Shown: positions 7,686 through 15,837, counted from the first letter of the stretch. The stretch is DNA of 22,968 bases from Fructobacillus cardui (GCF_023218935.1 NZ_JAJIAL010000015.1); one strand, 5' to 3'. Numbers and translations: made by a program. Notes: generated from the letters alone by a model not told the origin.

Positions 7686-8090
7686 CTATTTCTCTTTTCT
7701 ACCAATAAAATGAGCCGTGAGGCGTTGTAACCAGCCAACTCTTTCAATCGTAACAACTGTGCTAACGTAGTCGCCACTATGGGTAATGGCAACTTCAATT
7801 CGATTTTTTTGTCCAACAACCTTCATAATTGGTCGACCTGATTTGGCATTAAGGATTGAAATATCCTGCCAAGACACATCGCGGCCAATCCCGGTCCCCA
7901 ATGCCTTGGCATAGGCTTCCTTGGCTGAAAAACGGCCCGCAACAAACTCTAAGTAATGCTTGCCCGTCCGCTTTTGAACCGCCTCTTGCTCAGCTGGCGT
8001 TAAGATGGTCGACAAGAAGTTTGGTCGTCTAGACAATACGCCTTCAATTCGGCTAATGGACTCCATGTCGTTTCCGATTCCGATAATCAT
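7686..8090 (-). CDS. acpS: Holo-[acyl-carrier-protein] synthase
   Basis: A 134-residue AcpS-type phosphopantetheinyl transferase. The Mg-binding D8 lies in IGIGND and E58 in AGRFSAKEAYAKALGTGIG, and ITHSGDYVSTVV follows. It transfers 4'-phosphopantetheine from CoA to acyl carrier proteins; AcpS enzymes also act on DltC in Gram-positives, which would link it to the neighbouring dlt operon. The C-terminus is about 12 residues longer than usual and basic. The start is odd: GGAGGT directly abuts the ATG (no usual spacer), and a TAAAAT hexamer lies 6 nt before the ATG. The message could be leaderless or initiate at a nearby non-ATG codon. Confidence 0.93.
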   Translation of the reverse strand: MIIGIGNDMESISRIEGVLSRRPNFLSTILTPAEQEAVQKRTGKHYLEFVAGRFSAKEAYAKALGTGIGRDVSWQDISILNAKSGRPIMKVVGQKNRIEVAITHSGDYVSTVVTIERVGWLQRLTAHFIGRKEK

Positions 8091-8104
8091 ACCTCCATTT
8101 TATC

Positions 8105-8142
8105 AAAAAAAAAGAGAATCAACACAGAATGTGTCAATCCTC
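8105..8142 (-). terminator. Intrinsic terminator of the dlt operon
   Basis: The minus-strand RNA forms a 13-bp stem (8142-8130 with 8126-8114) around a 3-nt loop, followed by nine U. Three pairs are G-U wobbles on the minus strand, which would be A-C mismatches on the plus strand, so the hairpin serves only minus transcripts. It ends the dlt operon before acpS. Confidence 0.85.
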
Positions 8143-8149
8143 TAACTTT

Positions 8150-9436
8150 TTATGAAAAGGTTTGTAGTTCTTGATCTTGTGGCTTAAAGTTCTGCCATTC
8201 CTTCGACAAGAAGTTGTTGTTGATCTTGTAGTCGTTATCCTGGTACTTACCAGACAAGAATGGATTCAAATACTGATCTAATGCCAGCCAACCACGCCAA
8301 CCAATGTGAATGGTATCCTGCATGAAGAAGTCTTCCCCACCACGGTGTGACAAATCAGCAATGTTGTTGAAGCCTTGACTTTGCAACTGATACTTAATCT
8401 TATCAACCGCCTGGTAGTACATCTTATCTGACAAACCAGTGTAAGCAGCCCAACGTTGATTAACAGGTGTAATGACGAATTCGACATCAGTATGGTTCTT
8501 GGCAAAGTTTTCCAAAACCGCCTGAAAGTATGCGTATTCAACTGATTTACGGTAGTCATAGTTGACCTGAGCATCCTTGAGCATCTTCTGGTCAGCCCAA
8601 ACACGAGTACGATAGAACGAGTTCTTAATCCTAAAGCGGTTTGAACCGGTGTTCTTTTCACCCTGTTCAAAACCAATTTGGTTCAAAGTTTGCTCTTGAT
8701 ACTGGTTAGGCAAGTCCTTAGCATACTTCATCACTTCGTTCTTGTAGTTATGGCTTGTTTCAAAGTTTGAGAACAAGGCATCCTGTCGTGACAAAATCTT
8801 ATGCTGGAAGCGCAAAGCTGATTTATCAGCTGAACTTGGACCCTGACCATCTTCTACGTTGTGTAACATCCGGTTAAACATCGGCTTGTCACGAACCAAA
8901 GACTGCTTCAACACGGCCTGGGCCATAAATTGATCTGTTTGGCTTGGTTTGTCCATGTTCAACAACCAATCAACCACTTGTAGTGGTGAATAGAAGATTG
9001 AGAACGCATCCGTTGAGCCGGTCTTAGTGAACCATTGTGGTGAAATCACAAAGACTGCCTTCTTATGATCCAAGGCTTTTGGCATCTCTTGCATATTCAA
9101 GAAATGAACCATTGATTCAGATCCCGCCTTACCAAGCATAAATGGTCGATAAGAACGGTTATACTTTTCAGCCAAAACAGATGGATGCAAAGAATCAAAA
9201 CGAGATAATTCTGATGAACCAAAGAAAGGAATATAATTTACTTTTTTGTCACTAAAGGCAGCGTCTTTAACCGCTTCCCCTTTAACGATTTGGCTTGAGA
9301 AAGAAACAGAAGCTTCTCTCAAGTCCTGCTGACTATAATGATTCAGCGGGAATGGCAGAAAAAAGACCAGGCCGATAAGTGCCAGTGCTGCAAGCACCGG
9401 GCCAAAGATCTGCCACAATTTTTTCTTGTTAGTCAT
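8150..9436 (-). CDS. dltD: D-alanyl-lipoteichoic acid biosynthesis protein DltD
   Basis: A 428-residue protein with one N-terminal membrane anchor (about 9-28) and an extracytoplasmic SGNH/GDSL-like domain. The nucleophile block FFGSSELSR (71-79) and the acid/base block QDTIHIGWRGW (373-383; D374 and H377) form the expected Ser-Asp-His triad. FVISPQWFT (129-137) is also typical of DltD. It acts outside the membrane in the last step of D-Ala transfer to lipoteichoic acid. It is the last gene of dltXABCD, 6 nt after dltC, followed directly by the terminator. Confidence 0.95.
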   Translation of the reverse strand: MTNKKKLWQIFGPVLAALALIGLVFFLPFPLNHYSQQDLREASVSFSSQIVKGEAVKDAAFSDKKVNYIPFFGSSELSRFDSLHPSVLAEKYNRSYRPFMLGKAGSESMVHFLNMQEMPKALDHKKAVFVISPQWFTKTGSTDAFSIFYSPLQVVDWLLNMDKPSQTDQFMAQAVLKQSLVRDKPMFNRMLHNVEDGQGPSSADKSALRFQHKILSRQDALFSNFETSHNYKNEVMKYAKDLPNQYQEQTLNQIGFEQGEKNTGSNRFRIKNSFYRTRVWADQKMLKDAQVNYDYRKSVEYAYFQAVLENFAKNHTDVEFVITPVNQRWAAYTGLSDKMYYQAVDKIKYQLQSQGFNNIADLSHRGGEDFFMQDTIHIGWRGWLALDQYLNPFLSGKYQDNDYKINNNFLSKEWQNFKPQDQELQTFS

Positions 9437-9442
9437 GAGGTT

Positions 9443-9679
9443 TTATCCCAACAATGATTCTACTTTAGCAATAATCTTATTTGCTGTGTCCCAGTCTTCA
9501 CGGTTAAATTCTGAAACGGGTGCTTGAATACCGAACTTGTTTTCCAAGTCCAACAACAATTCAACAGTAGCCATTGAATCCAACAACCCTGAATCAAATA
9601 GGTTTTCGTCCATTTGTGAAGACAAGTCTTCCCCAATGATGTTGTTCAAAACTTCTAATACGCCTGCTTTTACGTCCAT
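9443..9679 (-). CDS. dltC: D-alanyl carrier protein DltC
   Basis: A 78-residue acyl-carrier-type protein. The phosphopantetheine attachment Ser35 lies in DSGLLDSMATVELLLDLE. DltA loads D-Ala on the prosthetic arm and DltB passes it across the membrane. The gene lies 15 nt after dltB with a GAGGAG ribosome site. Conversion to the holo form would need AcpS, encoded downstream. Length and sequence are canonical. Confidence 0.96.
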   Translation of the reverse strand: MDVKAGVLEVLNNIIGEDLSSQMDENLFDSGLLDSMATVELLLDLENKFGIQAPVSEFNREDWDTANKIIAKVESLLG

Positions 9680-9694
9680 TATATTTCTCCTCTA

Positions 9695-10906
9695 TTATTG
9701 GTGGAACCAGAACTTATCTAAGAATCCACAGAATACCAAGAATGTTAACATCACGAAGTTGAAGGTCAAGAAGATGGCGAACACTTCCGTGAATTTGTTA
9801 TGTGGGATTTGGTCACGATGCTTCTTTTTAAAGCGCAACCAGGCGTCGTTGACAATCATTCCCGTTCCATGCAGCAAAGCATAAACGATATAATACCATG
9901 TCAATCCATGCCAAAGACCCATGACCATCATGTTGACCAAATAGCCAACATTTGAAACAGTCGTCCGGTTCTTAATCCACTTCTTACGCATCACCATGAA
10001 GGAGAAACGCATGAAGACGAAGTCTCGGAACCAAAATGACAACGACATATGCCAACGATTCCAAAAGTCCTTGATGTTATGGGCCCGGTAAGGTTGGTTA
10101 AAGTTTATTGGTGACTTAATCCCCATAACATATGATGTAGCTATGGCAAAGCGAGAATAACCCGCAAAGTCAAAGAACAAATACATACCATAGGAATAGG
10201 CCACACCAATCAACCACCAGGAAAAGCCGTGATGGTTGTCGCCCATTGCCAAACTTTGAAAGAATGGATAGACGATTTGACCGAAATAATAAGACAAGAT
10301 GAACTTGTAGACAAAGCCTAAGAAGTAAGACTTGACTGCGTAGCCCAGCATGTCAATGTAGTCCGTTCGCTCTGGCACCGAACCAGCATCGCCGGCAAAG
10401 CGCGTGTAACGATCAATTGGACCTGATGACAAGGTTGGCATAAAGAGCATGAAGCGCAAAAACATGATTGGCTTAAACTCTTTAATGGCACCATCCCGCG
10501 TCTCAATAATCATCCCTGTTGAGCGAAAAGTCAAATAAGAAATTCCTAAGAAACCAAGCAGAGTGAACTCAGGCTTGAAAACGCCAATGGCACCGAAGCG
10601 CACCATTGTAATTGGCAAAATTGACAATGCTACCATTAAGTAGAAAACCCAGCTAGCATTCTTTGTTTTGCGATAAGCCGAATAAAAGGACACGAGACAG
10701 AACTGCCAGATACTATAAACTAGTATCGCAATTCCCTGGTTCACATAGTGACCAGTATCGAAAATTAAAAAGATAAAAGCCAAAGAGACCAAAATCTCAT
10801 ACCAGACAAAGCGCTTACCAAAGTAAAGGCCAATTGCCAGTGGCGCTAAAGCCACTAGAAGGTAAAAGAAATAGGTCGGATCGGCATAGGGTTGTAGATT
10901 AGGCAT
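9695..10906 (-). CDS. dltB: D-alanyl transfer membrane O-acyltransferase DltB (MBOAT)
   Basis: A polytopic MBOAT protein, 403 residues from the ATG at 10906. The conserved His lies in NIKDFWNRWHMSLSFWFRDF (H286) and the catalytic His in GLWHGLTWYY (H333). It moves D-Ala from DltC through the membrane with DltD. Two in-frame ATGs exist. The outer one (10912) lies 1 nt after the GAGGTG ribosome site and the inner one (10906) 7 nt after it, so 10906 is preferred; homologues also begin with M.NLQPY. The gene overlaps the dltA end by a few nucleotides, which suggests translational coupling. Confidence 0.94.
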   Translation of the reverse strand: MPNLQPYADPTYFFYLLVALAPLAIGLYFGKRFVWYEILVSLAFIFLIFDTGHYVNQGIAILVYSIWQFCLVSFYSAYRKTKNASWVFYLMVALSILPITMVRFGAIGVFKPEFTLLGFLGISYLTFRSTGMIIETRDGAIKEFKPIMFLRFMLFMPTLSSGPIDRYTRFAGDAGSVPERTDYIDMLGYAVKSYFLGFVYKFILSYYFGQIVYPFFQSLAMGDNHHGFSWWLIGVAYSYGMYLFFDFAGYSRFAIATSYVMGIKSPINFNQPYRAHNIKDFWNRWHMSLSFWFRDFVFMRFSFMVMRKKWIKNRTTVSNVGYLVNMMVMGLWHGLTWYYIVYALLHGTGMIVNDAWLRFKKKHRDQIPHNKFTEVFAIFLTFNFVMLTFLVFCGFLDKFWFHQ

Positions 10907-12428
10907 TGCCATTCACCTCAGCAATCAGGCCCTTTAAGTTTACCTTACCATTTGGTGTCAAAGGCATGCCATCGCGGTAGATAAACCGTGATGGCATCAT
11001 GTACGGCATGATGATGTCCTTTAAATCAGCCTTAATAGCGTTCGTCAAATCCATTGGCTTTTCAAAGTCGTTCTTCTTTGGAACAACAATGGCCAACAGT
11101 TGCTTAACTTCGCCATCTGCATCGTAGCGAGGAACGGCAGCAGCCTGTTCAACCCACTGAGACTTCAAGAAGTGCTGAGCGACTTCTTCCAATTCGATTC
11201 GGAAACCATGCAACTTGATTTGGAAGTCCACACGACCCTTGTAGTGCAACAAGCCGTCTTTGTCCATGTAACCCAAGTCACCAGTCTTATATCCTGGTTG
11301 ACCGTCAACCGTTAAGAAAGCAGCCTTCGTCTTTTCAGGGTTGTTTAAGTAACCCTTTGAAACGGCTGCACCAGACAAAACAATTTCACCTGGTTCATCA
11401 ATTGGCAAGACCGTTCCGTCTTGATCCATGATGGTTGCTTTCATTTCAGGTTGCATGTAACCGATTGGCAACTTGTCGTACTTGGCCAAGACTGCGTCCG
11501 TGATTTCAATGGCTGATACGGCAACAGTTGCTTCCGTTGGTCCGTAAGTATTGAAGATTCGGGCATCTGGGAAGCGTTCGCGCAACTTCTTAGAAGTTGT
11601 TGCTGTCAAAACTTCTCCACAGAACAAGAACTTCTTCAAGCGAGGGTAATTTTCTTGCTTAAAATCCGGACTCAATAAGGCAACGTTGGCAAATGAAGGT
11701 GTTGAAACCCACAAGTCCAAGTCCATTTCTGGCAAAACCGTAAAGAGTTGCTTGAAGTCATCGGCAATTTCCTTTGGCAATGGCTTCATCACGCCACCCA
11801 TCAACAGTGAACCACCCCATGACATAACAGAAACGTCAAATGAGAATGGCGTTTGTGTCAAGACATTGTCACCATGATGCAAATCAAATTCATCAGAGAA
11901 GAGCCAGTTCAAATAAGACAAGGCGTTCTTATGTGAAATCTGAACACCCTTTGGCTTACCAGTCGTACCAGAAGTAAAGATAATGTAGTAATTATCATCG
12001 CCCAAAACCGGATGCGTTAACTCGTATGACTTCTTAGCAGTAAAGGCTGCTTGCAATTCTTCGCCCTGGAAGACAGGAACAGAATCGATTGGCAATGGCA
12101 ATTCATCCAAAGCAATCACTGCTGAGGGTTGACCAATTTCCAAGATGTTTTCGATTCGATCCTTGGCAGAGTCCTTGTCAACCGGCGCATAAGCGTGGCC
12201 TGATTTTACAGCAGCTAAGAAAGCAGCTACCATTTCAAATTGGTGACCACCAAAAACCATAATTGGTGACTTGTCAGGCAAGTTTTGCTCATCTAAGTAG
12301 GCGGCCAACGAGTCAGAGTATGACTTCAAATCGCCGTAAGTATAAGTATGGCCCAAGCCATCGTAGGCAATCGCATCAGGATTTTCTACTGCATAGGCAT
12401 CAATATTTTTGTAAATGTTATCAATCAT
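10899..12428 (-). CDS. dltA: D-alanine--D-alanyl carrier protein ligase DltA
   Basis: A 509-residue cytosolic ANL adenylating enzyme from the ATG at 12428. The A3 loop is IIFTSGTTGKPKG (149-161), followed by FNTYGPTEATV (292-302), YKTGDLGY (380-387; D384), the hinge GRVDFQIKLHGFRIELEEV and the catalytic lysine K494 in PNGKVNLKG. It activates D-Ala with ATP and loads DltC. The frame can be extended to 12485, but that start lies inside dltX; AGAGGAAG precedes 12428 and the shorter protein matches family length. The gap to dltX is 19 nt. Confidence 0.96.
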   Translation of the reverse strand: MIDNIYKNIDAYAVENPDAIAYDGLGHTYTYGDLKSYSDSLAAYLDEQNLPDKSPIMVFGGHQFEMVAAFLAAVKSGHAYAPVDKDSAKDRIENILEIGQPSAVIALDELPLPIDSVPVFQGEELQAAFTAKKSYELTHPVLGDDNYYIIFTSGTTGKPKGVQISHKNALSYLNWLFSDEFDLHHGDNVLTQTPFSFDVSVMSWGGSLLMGGVMKPLPKEIADDFKQLFTVLPEMDLDLWVSTPSFANVALLSPDFKQENYPRLKKFLFCGEVLTATTSKKLRERFPDARIFNTYGPTEATVAVSAIEITDAVLAKYDKLPIGYMQPEMKATIMDQDGTVLPIDEPGEIVLSGAAVSKGYLNNPEKTKAAFLTVDGQPGYKTGDLGYMDKDGLLHYKGRVDFQIKLHGFRIELEEVAQHFLKSQWVEQAAAVPRYDADGEVKQLLAIVVPKKNDFEKPMDLTNAIKADLKDIIMPYMMPSRFIYRDGMPLTPNGKVNLKGLIAEVNGNA

Positions 12429-12447
12429 TTGTCGCTTCCTCTTTATT

Positions 12448-12588
12448 TTAGAATTCGTTATAAATGAAGTGGCCCCCGGTGACACCGGAATAGCCGTACA
12501 GATAAATCAAGGCTAAAATGATTAAAAAATAAGCCAGGGTTCTGACAATAAATGTCACCCAGGGCTTTCTTAGAAAACGCTTGAACAT
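12448..12588 (-). CDS. dltX: DltX, small membrane protein of the D-alanylation operon
   Basis: A 46-residue protein with one membrane segment (about 9-29) and the hallmark C-terminus GGHFIYNEF, matching DltX, which belongs to the Dlt machinery and whose C-terminal motif is needed for D-alanylation. An open frame continues upstream to 12744, but that part contains the dlt -10 element and has no family similarity, so the ATG at 12588 is chosen. Its ribosome site is poor (GGGGGCG). Confidence 0.9.
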   Translation of the reverse strand: MFKRFLRKPWVTFIVRTLAYFLIILALIYLYGYSGVTGGHFIYNEF

Positions 12589-12618
12589 CGCGTGACGCCC
12601 CCAAAATTGTTCGGTTAG

Positions 12619-12627
12619 TGTTATAAT
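12619..12627 (+). promoter_or_regulatory. Possible extended -10 promoter of the EIIC cluster
   Basis: TGTTATAAT on the plus strand fits an extended -10. No good -35 is present. If used, transcription from near 12634 would overlap the dlt start in antisense and give a leader of about 110 nt holding the palindrome and the G-tract. No better plus-strand promoter was seen. Confidence 0.3.
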
Positions 12628-12651
12628 TATTGGCATATTACCAGTGGTATC

Positions 12652-12670
12652 TAGTAAAACACTTTTACTA
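12652..12670. promoter_or_regulatory. Perfect 19-bp palindrome at the dlt transcription start (likely operator)
   Basis: TAGTAAAA-CAC-TTTTACTA has 8-bp perfect arms. It touches the last base of the dlt -10 and covers the predicted +1, a classical repressor position. It also lies downstream of a possible divergent promoter for the EIIC gene, so one protein could control both units. The cognate regulator is not in the window or not recognised. Confidence 0.6.
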
Positions 12671-12696
12671 TTATAGCACAATATCTTTTCTTGCAA
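12670..12696 (-). promoter_or_regulatory. Predicted dlt operon promoter
   Basis: On the minus strand TTGCAA (12696-12691), a 15-nt spacer and TGCTATAAT (TATAAT at 12675-12670, extended -10) predict a start near 12663, giving a leader of about 75 nt before dltX. The spacer is short, but the extended -10 compensates. Confidence 0.6.
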
Positions 12697-12711
12697 TACC
12701 ACCCCAAATCT

Positions 12712-12722
12712 GGGGGGGGGGG
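12712..12722 (+). repeat. Homopolymeric G11 tract upstream of the EIIC ribosome site
   Basis: Eleven consecutive G lie 6 nt before the GGAGG ribosome site (12729-12733) of the EIIC-like gene. CCCC at 12702-12705 can pair with part of the run across a 6-nt loop. Such tracts are prone to slipped-strand length change. Confidence 0.8.
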
Positions 12723-12742
12723 AAGTCTGGAGGCACTTGTAC

Positions 12743-13960
12743 ATGTTTGCAAAGATCCTAGCAAAGGTTCAACAATGGGATCGAGCTTGGGTAGGTCTTT
12801 CACCTATCAAAAATCTTTTTTCTTCCTTTAAGCAGGTATTACCTTTGGTAATCATTGATGTTTATTGGCGTTTGATTACTCGATTATTTTTAGACCCTGG
12901 CGCTTTATTCGCCACTATTTTCCATTACAAAATCCACTTTTTTAGCAATCCACAAATTTCACAAGGAGTCGGCAATGTCTTAGACTACCTAGTTGTCGCC
13001 TTTACGATTGCTCTATGGACAAAAAAGTATTTAACGGAAAAACTTTCCGACAAGCGCGATCCAATCTTGCCGGTCATCGTTAACTTTGGTCTGTTCTTAG
13101 TTCAGACCTTTTTCACCGTTTCCAACCAGGGACAGTTGACTATCCATCTTGGACTGTGTTTACTAGTGGCCTATCTCATTAATCTGACCTACTTAGCGCT
13201 AACCAAGATTACGAAAAATCGGTTGCAAGACATGGGCTTTGCCTATCTTAGTTGGGCAGCCATCGTCTCAGTTATCGTCGTGACTATCACCTCATTCATG
13301 CCCAACATTGTGACCCAGGGGACTTACACCACCTTCTTTTCATCTAATTTTTTCGCGCATTATTATTCTTTGGCATTGGTTGCTGTTTTGGCACCAATTA
13401 TGCTTGTTTTAGGAATCAGTATCCCCTTGGACTTATCAACTAGCGCGACCGATTTAGCCCAGGTGAACACAAACCTGAATGCCGTTTATCAATCAGTGAT
13501 GGCCACCCTGCCACAGCCACAAAATCCCTATTCTGTTTTGACCGCTTCGGCCATGATTGGTGGCGTTGGGGCAACTTTGGGACTGGCATTCATCCTTATT
13601 TTTGCAAAAGGTAAAAAGACAAGACGGCTTGGATTTTGGTCTTTGTTACCAACTTTATTTGATAGCAACCGTATTTTAGCCTATGGTGTGCCCTTGTACT
13701 TCCGGCCACTGACATTGGTACCGATGATTTTGAGTTCCTTTTTTGGTTCACTTTCAGCTAGTGTCGCCATTAAGCTTGATTTTATCCGGCCAACCGTCTT
13801 TAGTGCGCCAAATGGTACACCTCACTTATTGCTTGGTTTCATGGCCAGTCAAACCCCATGGCGGTCATTAATCTTGGCCATCTTTGTCCTGATTGGCTCA
13901 ATTTTGATTTACTGGCCATTTGTGAAGGACATGGTTAAAAGGGAGGCAGAGCATGACTAA
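12743..13960 (+). CDS. PTS EIIC-like membrane protein (lactose/cellobiose type, degenerate signature, no EIIA/EIIB partner)
   Basis: A 405-residue polytopic protein with about 8-10 hydrophobic segments. The C-terminal half follows the Lac/Cel EIIC plan: GGVGATLGLAFILIFAKGKKTR, then LGFWSLLPTLF, then a GVPLYFRPLTLVPMIL block, and a final LLLGFMASQTPWRSL...IYWPFVK. In true sugar EIIC the motif after the F is NINEP with an essential Glu; here it reads DSNRI. Sugar uptake with phosphorylation is therefore doubtful, and no EIIA or EIIB is nearby. The ATG at 12743 is preferred over TTG at 12737 because of its 9-nt spacing to GGAGG. It overlaps the next gene by 8 nt. Role unknown. Confidence 0.75.
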   Translation: MFAKILAKVQQWDRAWVGLSPIKNLFSSFKQVLPLVIIDVYWRLITRLFLDPGALFATIFHYKIHFFSNPQISQGVGNVLDYLVVAFTIALWTKKYLTEKLSDKRDPILPVIVNFGLFLVQTFFTVSNQGQLTIHLGLCLLVAYLINLTYLALTKITKNRLQDMGFAYLSWAAIVSVIVVTITSFMPNIVTQGTYTTFFSSNFFAHYYSLALVAVLAPIMLVLGISIPLDLSTSATDLAQVNTNLNAVYQSVMATLPQPQNPYSVLTASAMIGGVGATLGLAFILIFAKGKKTRRLGFWSLLPTLFDSNRILAYGVPLYFRPLTLVPMILSSFFGSLSASVAIKLDFIRPTVFSAPNGTPHLLLGFMASQTPWRSLILAIFVLIGSILIYWPFVKDMVKREAEHD

Positions 13961-14837
13961 AAGTACAAAATTCATGCTGGTCCTGACGGTCTTGTTGACC
14001 GTTGTCATTGCCCTTTTTGGTCGTGTTTGGATGCTTTCTGAGCACCAAAATGACCGGGCAATTCAAAAATCACGGATGGAACCCGTCATTTTTGTCCCTG
14101 GTTCCAGCGCAACTGTCAGACGGTTTGATGATCTCTTTGCCACAATCAATTCAGAAGACCGCGATAAAGGCACCCACTCTGTCTTGAAGGTCCAGGTCAA
14201 TTACGATGGTAGCCTCACTTATTCTGGTCACGTTGATAATTCTAACCGTCGGCCTTTTATTGTCGTTGGCTTCGAACGTAACCAAGATAATTATCCAACC
14301 ATCCAAGCCGACTCAGAGGCGCTATCGAAAGTCATGACTGACTTGCAAACTCGTTACCACTTCCGGAGCTTTTCAGCCGTTGGTCACTCAAACGGTGGCT
14401 TGATTTGGACAGATTATTTGGAAAATTACTATAGTTCAACCAACTTCCACATTCGGACGTTGATGACTTTGGGAACACCCTTCAATTTCTCTGAAACCTC
14501 AACAACACGACAAACAACCATGCTTTCGGATATGATTGATGGCGCAAGTAGCCTGCCTAGTGATTTGGTCGTCTACTCGGTTGCCGGTTCAGAAGATTAC
14601 ACCGATGACGGTACGGTTCCCGTCCAATCCGTTCTTTCCGGTAAGTATATTTTCCAAAAGAATGTTGCTAAGTACACCCAAACAACAGTTTCGGGTGATA
14701 ATGCCGGGCATTCCAAGTTACCGGAAAATCCTGAAGTGATTAACCTGATTCGTGAACTTGTCCTACAAAATCCAAATGATGGTTCCAAACTAACACCAAA
14801 AAAAGCCAAGAGTATTAGCGATGGCTTTAGCCGCTAA
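13953..14837 (+). CDS. Membrane-anchored alpha/beta hydrolase, DUF915 family
   Basis: A 294-residue protein with an N-terminal signal anchor (about 6-24) and an exported alpha/beta hydrolase domain. Visible are the oxyanion strand IFVPGSSA (46-53), the nucleophile elbow VGHSNGG (S146), an acid in DYTDDGTVPV (D218 or D219) and a His in GHSKLPENP (H253). DUF915 proteins are cell-surface hydrolases of unknown substrate common in lactic acid bacteria. The ATGACTAA overlap with the EIIC-like gene and a GGGAGG ribosome site indicate coupled translation, so the two probably act together at the membrane. Confidence 0.85.
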   Translation: MTKSTKFMLVLTVLLTVVIALFGRVWMLSEHQNDRAIQKSRMEPVIFVPGSSATVRRFDDLFATINSEDRDKGTHSVLKVQVNYDGSLTYSGHVDNSNRRPFIVVGFERNQDNYPTIQADSEALSKVMTDLQTRYHFRSFSAVGHSNGGLIWTDYLENYYSSTNFHIRTLMTLGTPFNFSETSTTRQTTMLSDMIDGASSLPSDLVVYSVAGSEDYTDDGTVPVQSVLSGKYIFQKNVAKYTQTTVSGDNAGHSKLPENPEVINLIRELVLQNPNDGSKLTPKKAKSISDGFSR

Positions 14838-14879
14838 CCGCTCATCAACCATTTTGCTTCGTCAACTGGAGGTCTTATG

Positions 14880-15824
14880 ATGGTTTTGCTAAAAAATAAA
14901 ATCGGGCTAGCCACCATTAGCCTACTGGCCCTTTTCTTCCTGGGATTACACTTTCAAACAGCTCAGGCAGAAGACCCAAACAAAATTGAACCCAGCTCAA
15001 ACTTTGTTGTCACTGATGATGCCAATGTGCTTTCAGATCAAACCAAGCAAGTTATTTTAAAGCAGGAACAAACGTTTAAAAAGACCAAGGAACAGCCCCA
15101 AGTAGCAGTTTTAACTGTCAACAATACCGATGGCCAATCAATCCGCGACTTCACTAACGATTTAACCATGCGCTCGGTTTGGCACGCTGGTAAAAAAGGG
15201 CAAGATAATGGCGTTATTATTGTCTTTGCCAAGAATAACGGCCAAAATAATGTCCGCGTGGTCACAGGAACTGGTGTTGAATCCGTTCTACCAGATGGTA
15301 AAATTTATCAGCTCCTACAAGCTAACCAGCAGGAGTTAAAATCTTCGGACCCAACAGCGATTGATCGAGGGATTCGCAATCTCTTTTTACAGGTTGAAAA
15401 GACACTACCAACAACACCAACAAGTGGTAAGCAAAGCGCCTCAACAACCAGTGCAGTGATTGCCTTTGGCTTAGTCGCCATTCTGGCTCTCGTTATTTTC
15501 TTAGTTTGGTCCAAGATGCGTCGTTTTAGGGATGGTAACACGTCTTATTATCGCGGCGGTAATGGTAATACACACTACTTCAATCAATCACCAAATGGGC
15601 CGCAGCGTGGCCACAGTCCGGGCCTGAATTGGTTCCTAGGAGGATTGTTACTTTCAAACCTCTTCTCGGGTCCAAGACGCCATTTTGACGATGACCATTA
15701 CGATCACTACGATGATTTCGGTAGTGGCTTTGGTGGCGGATCCGATTTTGATGGTTCTGACTTCGGTGGTGGGTCTGATTCCGGTGGTGGCGGTGACTTT
15801 GGTGGCGGTGGATCTGATTTCTAA
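14880..15824 (+). CDS. TPM-domain protein with signal peptide and Gly-rich tail
   Basis: A 314-residue protein with a signal peptide ending at AQA (cleavage near residue 30), an extracytoplasmic TPM domain (about 42-175; VVTDDANVLSD start, VAVLTVNNTDG, DNGVIIVFAKN, RVVTGTGVE), and a transmembrane helix at 191-210. A cytoplasmic tail ends in a Gly/Ser/Asp-rich run (about 270-314). TPM proteins of this layout (YgcG-like) often sit beside lemA, as here; their role is not well defined, with envelope homeostasis suspected. ATGs at 14877 and 14880 are both in frame; 14880 has the better 7-nt distance from GGAGG. It follows the hydrolase gene by 42 nt. Confidence 0.85.
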   Translation: MVLLKNKIGLATISLLALFFLGLHFQTAQAEDPNKIEPSSNFVVTDDANVLSDQTKQVILKQEQTFKKTKEQPQVAVLTVNNTDGQSIRDFTNDLTMRSVWHAGKKGQDNGVIIVFAKNNGQNNVRVVTGTGVESVLPDGKIYQLLQANQQELKSSDPTAIDRGIRNLFLQVEKTLPTTPTSGKQSASTTSAVIAFGLVAILALVIFLVWSKMRRFRDGNTSYYRGGNGNTHYFNQSPNGPQRGHSPGLNWFLGGLLLSNLFSGPRRHFDDDHYDHYDDFGSGFGGGSDFDGSDFGGGSDSGGGGDFGGGGSDF

Positions 15825-15837
15825 AGACTGACTATGG

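Noticed and set aside
12429..12485. Longer dltA start at 12485
   Set aside because: It would overlap the end of dltX; a ribosome site and family length support 12428.
12589..12744. N-terminal extension of dltX to an ATG at 12744
   Set aside because: The extra part contains the TATAAT promoter and the palindrome, has no similarity to DltX and would double the family length.
15663..15824. Glycine-rich repeat stretch as a DNA repeat element
   Set aside because: It is coding sequence for the Gly/Ser/Asp tail usual in TPM-domain proteins.
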